64,000 bases of DNA, taken from NCBI GenBank assembly GCA_014526335.1, contig JACTAT010000368.1, positions 690,056 through 754,055 of the forward strand, written 5' to 3'. The notes beneath the pieces are model-generated. The model made no database searches and was not told where the DNA came from. It saw only the letters and a program-made list of their open reading frames with translations. Source of the DNA: Chrysaora quinquecirrha (taxonomy: Eukaryota > Cnidaria > Scyphozoa > Semaeostomeae > Pelagiidae). Below, one piece after another: positions 32,080 through 64,000 of this stretch. Every line of letters starts with the position of its first letter. Within the stretch, counting starts at the first letter, position 1. Both the position numbers and the translations under genes were made by a program.

Positions 32080-33040
32080 AATGCTTAAAGTCCGAGAGGT
32101 TTTTTATAAGACACTATATCATTAGATACATGGTCTACAATACCAACAAAAATTACAAAACATTAAAATTACAAAAGAAAGTAAGCTAAAACTAATAGTT
32201 CAATTTAACAATCATCCATAGAAAGTAAAGCAATTATTATTACTCTAATTCTAATTATATTAACTAAGGAGAACATCCACTGAATAGCTTATTTCTCTAA
32301 AGCAGTACGTTTATCATAAATTTCGTTGGTGAAGGCACTGAAGCTTTCTAGGAAGACTTTATTCTCATTTGTCATTAAATATATAAATTTTTGGTCTGCA
32401 GAGGGGATAGTTGTAAAATTTGAATAAAGGCTGTGGATTTTATTAAAAAATTCTTCTCTTTCAAAATTGTATTCACTAAATACCAAGACAAAGTGTATTT
32501 CATCTTCTACAATATTTTAGCAGTATTTACAGAATTTCGCGTTTCTATCAATAGGCGGTTTAAAATGTCTACCTTTTTCTATAGCTAGGCAGTGATCGCT
32601 TAATCTTATTTTTGACATTATTCTTCTGTGTCTTCTAGTTGGGATAAGATCAAGATATTTTTCGTAAATTGTTTGATTTTTATAGGATTTGTAAGTCAAA
32701 GCTTTGGAGCAGTTATTTATGTATGTTCTCCAGTAAATGCTGTAGTTTGTTTCTAATGCTTTTCTTGTAGCAGTCTTAGAAAGAGAGGTTAGCGTTGAAT
32801 TGGTCAATTCGTTAGTTTTTAGCCCATCTGTTAGTTCGTTAATGAAAGATACGATTGATTTTCGATCTGTAACAGATTTTTCATATTCAAGAGCTTGTGT
32901 GACAAGTGAATCTGGTTCAGAGTAATGTAAGATATGCTTTATGAAATTATTGGTCTCACAACTGACCGAAATGTTTAAAGGGAAGCGGCCTAGATCACCT
33001 CTTACTAGAGCATTGGTCGTAGACCTGTTTACTCCAAGTA
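32080..33040 (-). mobile_element. LINE 3' end (post-RT C-terminal region)
   Basis: Minus-strand reading from about 33040 gives RILGVNRSTTNALVRGDLGR, then LHYSEPDSLVTQALEYE, an extended Lys-rich helix region, and RRHRRIMSKIRLSDHCLAIE followed by KFCKYCK and DEIHFVLVFSEY. This is the standard C-terminal layout of jockey/CR1-like LINEs: the L-G-V-x-R-S-T-x-N motif, then a Cys zinc-finger-like end. It is open over more than 200 codons except for a change near 32517, so it is younger than the 7-kb relic. The reverse transcriptase core is absent. Confidence 0.72.
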
Positions 33041-33837
33041 TGCGTTTTATTTATCAAGCAAAGCAGCAACAGCAACATAAACAAAACAACCAAGACAACA
33101 ACAACACAACCACAAAAAGCTTTCATTGCAAACTTTCAAACAAATCTCCACTGCAGAACACGGGACTTCTGCAAGAGATTCTTAACAAGAAAGAAGATAG
33201 AAACTGAGCAAGAGAAGAAGAGGTAAACGTTTGTCTAAAACACAAACCGTTTACGGTATTACACCGAAAATTGTATGATCATCATTTTCATAAAGGTCGT
33301 ATCTTCCCAGGTAACGGTAACGTTGCTCTGCAAAGCTGTGGACTGATGAACAGAGAATGCTTCATAAAGCAACCCACCAATAATGACATTTAGAAAGAAG
33401 CACATTTGACTTAGCTGCAGCAAATTCCCAGAGACACTAGAAATTTTTCACAAAAAAGATAAAACAAAATTTATGAGTGTATAGGTAGTCAGAGCATAAT
33501 AGGATTGGCGGGCCCACAGCCTGCAACTGGACCGCTGCCCACCATTTTTCCATACTTTATTTGATGTTCCACCGGCCAATTACGTATTTGAGGAATGTTG
33601 CATATATATTAACATAGGAAAAATTTGATATGACGTCACATGACCATGCCCGGTCACACCCACCACAGAAGGATTTGGTAACAAGCAGATTCGGAAAGAG
33701 CATGAAATTTTACATAGGAAAAATATCACAGACAATTTCTGTTTTCAATATTCAAAAGATTTTGCAACTGTACCTGTTTATTTATATTCTGTCATGCTAT
33801 CAATGTATATTTTCCTTTAACCCCTTTGTCTTTTCAG

Positions 33838-33990
33838 CTTTGATAGAAGCATTTACAGCAGTATTTATAGAAAGATGGAGAAAAGCTCCATGGTCAGTGA
33901 TCAAGAAGAGGATGGTGATGAAGATAGAAACAATAATATGGTCCAAATTTCACAGAATGGACACGATCTACAAGCAAAGTCAAGGAAAAG
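33838..33990 (+). CDS. TTLL5-like: TTLL5-like exon 1 (start codon 33875)
   Basis: Acceptor TTTTCAG at 33831-33837 implies an upstream untranslated exon. ATG at 33875, MEKSSMVSDQEEDGDEDR..., donor AAAAG|GTACAT, phase 2. Confidence 0.65.
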
Positions 33991-35492
33991 GTACATACAA
34001 CCGTGGCTCTGACCAATCACTGGTTTTGAAAATTTATTTATTTGATATCTAATACTATAGTAAATGTTTGATGCTTGAGAACATTAACCCAGACATCGTT
34101 AATAGAGGGGACTCTGCTATCTATGACCCAGATAAGATGGATATTAAAAAGTTATAGTTATTATATCTTAATCATTGCCCTGTAGCAAGTTCAGTTGCTA
34201 CTGATTCTTAAAAACTTTAAAGATTATGGTTCCCAATTTTTCTGTTCATACTCATCCTCTGTGCTCGACTTACTGATTGGGATTATGTCCTTGTGGTTGG
34301 TGTACCACTGCTCCTCCCTTTTCTCATACCTACTAACTTTTCTTCACTATTTTGAGCCAAGCATGTTTTTGATACTGGGAGTCTGTGTCACTAAAAAAAT
34401 TGAATATCCTCACAGCAGGAATAACTCCCTAACATCTAGACATCTAAATTAGTGTGGTTTTAATATATTGGGTGGGCCAAAAAAAGTAACCCTCCAAAAT
34501 CAATAATAAATGTAAAGTGTTTCCTGTTGCAGAATCATACACAACGTAAAACATGTAAATTTCTATTTGATAAAAATCTCTTGTAGAAAGATATAATCCT
34601 ATCTGCTCTTGAATCAGAGTAATCTTAGCTCAGAGATCTGTGGTGACAACCATTTTGATTTATGAATAATTTCAGTTAACCTAGTTTCTTTTGAAATGCA
34701 TCAATTGTTCTTTCCAATTTTTTTTCAACAAGGACTCCACGCTTAGTCGGGCTACACAGATTGGACATGTAGGATGTTGTTTTCAGACACATGGAACAAC
34801 CTTTTGCAATTAGTGATTATCGTATTGAGTTGTCCAAAAGCTTTAAATCAAGGCTATTTTCAAGCTACTGGGCTTTCCAAATCAGATTTGTATCATAATC
34901 AAGTCAGAGTCATTTTCTTTTAGGAATATTTTTCTGTGAATTGAGAACGTACTGCTGAAGCAGTATCTTTTCTATTTTTGTTACACCTGTATTAGTGACT
35001 ACTGATTTTTGTAGTTTTGATAACTTTGAGAAAAAAGCAGTTAAGGTTTTCATTTTTCTACAAGATGTTTATTAGGTTGAAGTTTACCTTCTTCAAGTTT
35101 AATCAGATTCTGTGGCAGGATAGATTTTATATCAATTTTCAGATTTCATTTGATATTTTTGCATGTATTTGATATTAAAAGGTCAATCTTGCACTTTGGA
35201 GGAAGGAAAAGAACAGGAATTGTCAATTTCTCAGTTTCATTTGTTCTACTTGGGCCACAACAAGATCAAATTGACCTAATAAGTATGTAAAATCTACTTT
35301 TTTGCCGTTTTTTGTTTCAAACTTTTGGAAGCTTTGAAATTGCTACTCTACTTCATAACCAACATGCTTATTTTATTCAAACAACATGAAAATAGTATTG
35401 AATTTTTAGAGCAGTACCACATGACATTCAAATTCATAAAGACAGAAAGCAAAATTGTTAGGAGGGTTCTTGGAGCACATGGATTCAAAGAG
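33838..35492 (+). CDS. TTLL5-like: TTLL5-like tubulin polyglutamylase, N-terminal exons 1-3 (partial gene)
   Basis: Exons 33838-33990 (ATG at 33875), 35182-35282 and 35410-35492. Phases 2, 1 and 0 join exactly to one frame. After an acidic N-terminus (SDQEEDGDEDRNNN), ILHFGGRKRTGIVNFSVSFV corresponds to the first strand region of the TTL fold, and QYHMTFKFIKTESKIVRRVL followed by GAHGFKE matches the TTLL5 R-Y-H-x-x-Y-K...R-S-I-L-x-A-H-G-F motif. The expected next exon (N-L-M-W-x-G) is not found before the 500-N gap. The rest of a TTLL5 protein is on the other strand right of the gap. Known TTLL5 adds glutamate chains to tubulin in cilia; here that is inferred from family. Confidence 0.78.
35182..35282 (+). 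CDS. TTLL5-like: TTLL5-like exon 2
   Basis: Acceptor TTAAAAG. Reads R-SILHFGGRKRTGIVNFSV..., ends DLI plus one base at GTATGT. Confidence 0.75.
35410..35492 (+). CDS. TTLL5-like: TTLL5-like exon 3
   Basis: Acceptor TTTTTAG. Reads KQYHMTFKFIKTESKIVRRV and LGAHGFKE, ends phase 0 at GTAACT. Confidence 0.82.
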
Positions 35493-36870
35493 GTAACTTT
35501 TACTTTGTGCTTGATAAATAGAAAAATTACAAGATCTTGTCCCACAGCCTTAATTTGAATTTCAGGAATTCTGTGCCCTGCTGAATTACAGGCAGCGCAA
35601 AGACCTCTTTTAAAGCTTTCAAACGGAACCAAGTGGTATTATGAAGCACAGCCTCAGTGTGTATTGTCATTTAAGAAGAATATTCATGAACTTGCTCATC
35701 ATTGAAAATTTTAAAACCGACTGAAGAGCAATTTAGCATTTTGTACTTAACAAGGCTTGTGAGAAATTTCTTATTTCATTCAAAATTTTGCCACCGATAA
35801 TTTCTTAATCTGTCTCAGTATGTCTAAGTTTGTTTCTGTTGTTTTTTGTGCTTCTGCCTCATTGGTTTCATACACTTTTTCACGCAGGCCCTCTTAGGGA
35901 ATCCAAAGACAGGGTCAATATGTTGGCTTTCCTATTCTTAATTTCCTTAATTGAAACTATAATGCAATACATTCTGATCGAAAGTAGTAAAAATAATATG
36001 ATAATTTCATAAAGCCAATTGAGTTTTCAGAAACTTTTGTGAATCCTTACCTACCAATTTTGCATTAAGACCTGATGAGCTTGTTTGTGCTTCTGTGATC
36101 GTTTAACTTTTATAGCCATTCTTTATGCTCTTTCACTGTAAAGGATAAATCACACCATTAGACAAAATCGAAGTTTCAAAATTCCCAAGAAATATTCTGA
36201 AATATATGCAGGAATGTGCATTTGCTGATTTTAAGAAAATTACTCCGTATGCTACTTCACTATTGCACTGTTCTGTACTCTACCATAGCACTATTTTTCA
36301 CTGTTGCTCAGTGTTTTACAATATTCTGTAGTATATACTTTGTGCTCTATCTAGCTACCAGAAACTGAATAGCATATTACCATGCCTAGTGCAAAATACC
36401 ATACGGGGAATTTTTGGGTACTTTGCTGACTATGGTATCGAGTCAAGCAAACTCGACAGTGTTCGGACACTCAATGCAGCCCTGGCATACCCCCCAAATA
36501 CTTTTGTAATTATTGACTTGTTCCGTCTGGGGCTATGCAAAGTTTTAAAGATATAGGATTCAGACCTTTGCATTTGCAATCTCAATTTAATTTTTTCACC
36601 GTCAAAATATTGGAATATTATAATTATAGACACAACGAGAAACAAAGTAGCTAGCTGTAAAATTATATCTTTCTCCGTTGTTAGTATCCTAAATGTATAC
36701 ATAAAGATTGTCCAAAAGAATGTCTGAAACATTCATCTCTATCATTAACCTTTCAATCTTCACCAAGGAGATACCGTCACTCTCGAAAGAAGCGAACATT
36801 GTACCAAAACGCAAAATGTCGAGCTACCGAACAATCTCAATATAATCAATTCCGCACTCAACTACGTATA
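35493..36870. other. Stretch after TTLL5-like exon 3, no exon found
   Basis: I looked for the next TTLL exon (core N-L-M-W) and for other splice-flanked frames and found none. Confidence 0.45.
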
Positions 36871-36879
36871 ACCAGTTTC

Positions 36880-37420
36880 ACAGTTCCATAAAGACGCAAT
36901 GGGATCAACAAAACTTGCATCTACGTTCCTTTTCGATGATTATCCAGAATTCGAGAAACGTCATTTAGACAATGGCCAAATGGTGCAAGCTGTTTACATT
37001 GATCTAATGAAAGCTTTTGATATCAGATGTACTTTCGCTATAGTGAATTCACGCACAGATGTCATCAGTATGGCATGAAAGGCTGAAATCACAATGGGTC
37101 ATCAACTATTTGTTCTATACCCAAGTAGTTTGTACTGTACCCAATACTTGCTCGAAGAGGCAACATTTAGCGAGGTGTGTACCGCATTGGTCGATTGTAG
37201 GAGTAGGACCACTAATTTTAATTAAATTTTCAATGACTGGACCGCTATAGCTTCCCCGAGAGCCTCGGACATAGCAGAGCGCAGTTACGTATGCTGATTG
37301 TGCCAAACCAAAAGAGCCATAAAAATCACTCCGAAGAAGATTTGGAACATATATCTTGGTCGGAAACGAACTAATTATTAATTTAGAGAAGGGTAGCAAA
37401 GACTTCAAAGCATCTCCGGG
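36880..37420 (+). mobile_element. LINE reverse-transcriptase core relic
   Basis: Frames on the plus strand read AVYIDLMKAFD (the D-x-x-K-A-F-D block), then YLFYTQVVCTVPNTCSKRQH, CVPHWSIVGVGPLILIKFS (degenerate P-Q-G-S-x-x-G-P-L-L-F) and TYADCA (degenerate Y-A-D-D). Blocks are in the right order and spacing but in different frames with stops. Confidence 0.65.
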
Positions 37421-38394
37421 CCTCTAACAAGCACTTTGATATCTCTTTCTTATGTTAGAAAGTCAACAGCATGACGGAGTGAATATATCTTTGGAAAAGT
37501 CTTAATTGACAAAAATTCTAAATTTCATCAACAACTTTGAAAAGTCTCAAAAAGGCAAGCGTTAGATTGAAGTTGCCGAAATGATGGCAATTGCCTGAAA
37601 AAGGAGATGGTTGCTCACTAAATATAGGTTCATTATGGTAATAATAATCAGAGGTCAACATAATTTAATTAGATAAAAATGACCATCTACAGTGTAATGA
37701 ATTTCCTGAAATGTGCTTGATACGTGTCAGACCTTGAACAAAAAATAAGGGTAGTTATTGGTATCGAAAGAATTAATAATTCGCTTTGGACGCTTCGGTT
37801 CATTGTAGACAGGGATGAGAGGCTAGTCATCTAGTATACTATATGCCTTACACAAATAAGCACTTTTTTTGGTAAAAAAATCATGAAAAGTAAGACCTGA
37901 AGGATATTTAAATAATTCCTGAAACAGATTGAACCATGTATCAAGGGAACCTAACTGAGCTACCAAAATTAAAATTAGAAATTGGAAATTAAACATTTAA
38001 ATACATTGGTGCAAAACTCTTCAGTGGCCTAACATTAGCAACAAGAAAAATAAAAGCTTGTGTTACACATGAAAGAACTGAAAACATTTTGTAATCTAAG
38101 ATTGTAATGATTTAGTTGGGATTTTTTCGGACACAATGACTTGTGTTTCTAACAATTCTAAACTGCTATTTATATTTAGGAATCATGGCAAAAAAAAAAC
38201 AAATTGAAAATAAATTTAAGTAGCAAAAGTGCGAAAAAATAACACTTAGACTTGTATACAATAAAAACAAAGGCAAATCAAGTAATTAAATGATTGCGAA
38301 AATTGACAGTATTAACCACAGTCCAGACAACAACAACAAAGCCAGTTAAACAAAAAGTTATTACATAATTACATGATTAAATTAAATTGACTTA

Positions 38395-38506
38395 GGCCCT
38401 GGCCAAACGATCAAACATTGTTGGTCAAACATTTAAAATTTGCTTTGCAACAAATGTTTGACCGTTTGGCCACGTGCAAAACATTTTCTCCAACATTTAG
38501 GAACAA
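38395..38506 (+). mobile_element. PIF/Harbinger-like MITE, copy 2, cut by the assembly gap
   Basis: GGCCCTGGCCAAACGATCAA followed by ACATTGTTGGTCAAACATTT, preceded by TTA. Same family as 20270-20559. It runs into the N block, so the gap edge lies in a repeat. Confidence 0.8.
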
Positions 38507-39006
38507 NNNNNNNNNNNNNNNNNNNNNNNNNNNNNNNNNNNNNNNNNNNNNNNNNNNNNNNNNNNNNNNNNNNNNNNNNNNNNNNNNNNNNNNNNNNNNN
38601 NNNNNNNNNNNNNNNNNNNNNNNNNNNNNNNNNNNNNNNNNNNNNNNNNNNNNNNNNNNNNNNNNNNNNNNNNNNNNNNNNNNNNNNNNNNNNNNNNNNN
38701 NNNNNNNNNNNNNNNNNNNNNNNNNNNNNNNNNNNNNNNNNNNNNNNNNNNNNNNNNNNNNNNNNNNNNNNNNNNNNNNNNNNNNNNNNNNNNNNNNNNN
38801 NNNNNNNNNNNNNNNNNNNNNNNNNNNNNNNNNNNNNNNNNNNNNNNNNNNNNNNNNNNNNNNNNNNNNNNNNNNNNNNNNNNNNNNNNNNNNNNNNNNN
38901 NNNNNNNNNNNNNNNNNNNNNNNNNNNNNNNNNNNNNNNNNNNNNNNNNNNNNNNNNNNNNNNNNNNNNNNNNNNNNNNNNNNNNNNNNNNNNNNNNNNN
39001 NNNNNN
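38507..39006. other. Assembly gap of exactly 500 N
   Basis: The round length indicates a placeholder between contigs or scaffolds, not a measured distance. Order and orientation across it are therefore not secured by sequence. Confidence 0.97.
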
Positions 39007-39025
39007 GCGATGTCTAGGAAGAGAG

Positions 39026-39100
39026 ACGTTGACTTCCGACACATTGGAAGGACGGGAAGAAACGTTGACTCCCGACACATCGGAAGGACGGGAAGAAGGA
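39026..39100 (+). repeat. Short tandem repeat at the gap edge
   Basis: GTTGACT(T/C)CCGACACAT followed by (T/C)GGAAGGACGGGAAGA occurs twice in succession right after the gap. Confidence 0.75.
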
Positions 39101-39942
39101 CCGGCTTAATAACGAGCAACGTTGGGATTAGCAACAAAAAGCAGGACAAAAATGGTCTTGCAGATTATTTCCTCAAACCCGCACAGACAGTTGATGATTT
39201 ACAAATTTTTCCTATCAAGAACAATACTTCATTTGCCTAGCAAACACTCTTGTCACGCCACATGGATAAAATACGTATGATGAATATATAAAAGAATGCA
39301 CGCTTCTAGTTTTTGACGCTAGAACAAATTTCATTTACCGCTATAAATCAAGGGGGGGGGGTATTCCCTAATGTAAGCTGACAGACATGTGCCCCTCATA
39401 TGGCTGGGTGTTTCTTCGAAAATTCCTTACAACTGGGTCCGATTTATGCCTAAAATGCCTTAAAAGAGGGTATAGAATCAATTTTCATTTACATTTGGTA
39501 CACAAACTCATACAAAAATCATAAAACTGGGTGGGTGAATTTGTAAGAAAATACCTTAAAGGTGGGTTGGTTTGTAAAAAACTCGGGGGCACAACCCTGT
39601 ACATTTCAGGGTCAAGTACCCCCCGGGCTATAAATGCGCTTCTCATGATGATGTTCTTATGCTTCATGACAGGCAAGCTTGAAATAAAAGTTTTAGTTTT
39701 TACATCCCCTGTTTTCTTCAGTTAAGTCAAGTATCTGTTAAAATGAAAGGAGTAGATAACGAAAAATGATGATAGACATTTATCTACATATACAAGATGA
39801 ATATAATTTATTCGAAAGAAAAAAACATTTACTTCCTATTACAGGACTTTGTAAAAATTTCCCAGCAATACAAAAGCTGTAAAATGTTGCCCCAATCATA
39901 AAACCTGTACCGAGTATATTTGATCTGTACTGTACCTTAAAG

Positions 39943-39948
39943 TTTATT
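39943..39948 (-). terminator. Poly(A) signal for the TTLL5-like gene
   Basis: AATAAA on the minus strand, about 130 bp downstream of the predicted stop codon at 40078-40080. A second AATAAA lies at 39807-39812. Confidence 0.5.
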
Positions 39949-40077
39949 ATTACACAATCATAAGCTTAAAAGAAAAACATAAATTATTTACATATCATGA
40001 ATCTCACGAGGCTTAAAAAGATTAAATTTAACTTTACTTCAGATTTCAGTGGAATTGTGTTTGTCTTCATCGTCAAG

Positions 40078-63963
<23,886 letters not shown>

Positions 63964-64000
63964 CTAAAAGTAAAGGCAAAAATATTCATGAGATAAATTG

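Noticed and set aside
38418..39240. Long frames crossing the N block on both strands
   Set aside because: They exist only because N bases contain no stops.

Overview
This is eukaryotic (metazoan) genomic DNA, AT-rich and intron-rich, with a high load of transposable elements. Two animal genes can be read exon by exon. One is a secreted copper monooxygenase of the MOXD1/dopamine-beta-hydroxylase family. The other is a tubulin polyglutamylase of the TTLL5 type. The repeats (Penelope-like elements with GIY-YIG ends, BEL/Pao, LINEs, many TIR elements, and a multicopy coding family I know mainly from cnidarians and other aquatic animals) suggest a marine invertebrate, perhaps a cnidarian. That is inference.

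Layout. 1-2.1 kb: a decayed Penelope-like element and a BEL/Pao fragment, both minus strand. 2.1-5.6 kb: mostly unassigned, with one possible terminal exon near 4.0-4.3 kb. 5.73-25.85 kb: the MOXD1-like gene, plus strand, 13 exons; its 9.9 kb first intron holds a LINE remnant, a ~155 bp minisatellite, a foldback-type element with 9-bp target duplications, a pogo/Tigger-like MITE and a hAT element with an 8-bp duplication. 26.1-29.1 kb: a second Penelope copy, a ~930 bp hAT-type element and nested TIR elements. 29.29-30.07 kb: a hexanucleotide tract. 30-33 kb: intergenic sequence with a LINE 3' end. 33.84-35.49 kb: three plus-strand exons encoding a TTLL5-like N-terminus. 36.8-37.4 kb: a LINE reverse-transcriptase relic. 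38507-39006: exactly 500 N. 40.08-63.96 kb: seventeen minus-strand exons encoding the second half of a TTLL5-like protein.

The TTLL5 halves face each other across the 500-N gap, and the middle exons are absent between them. The simplest reading is that the contig right of the gap is placed in the wrong orientation; flipping it would make one ordered gene. Two diverged TTLL genes are the alternative.

The most unusual mobile structure lies in a TTLL5 intron (about 42.47-47.05 kb). Two inverted arrays of a 161-bp satellite (about 4 and 16 units) flank a broken copy of a multicopy coding family, which is itself split by a small G-run TIR insertion. This is the architecture of a foldback transposon built from satellite arms. 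A smaller foldback-type element with GGGACCC-rich arms lies at 9878-10668.
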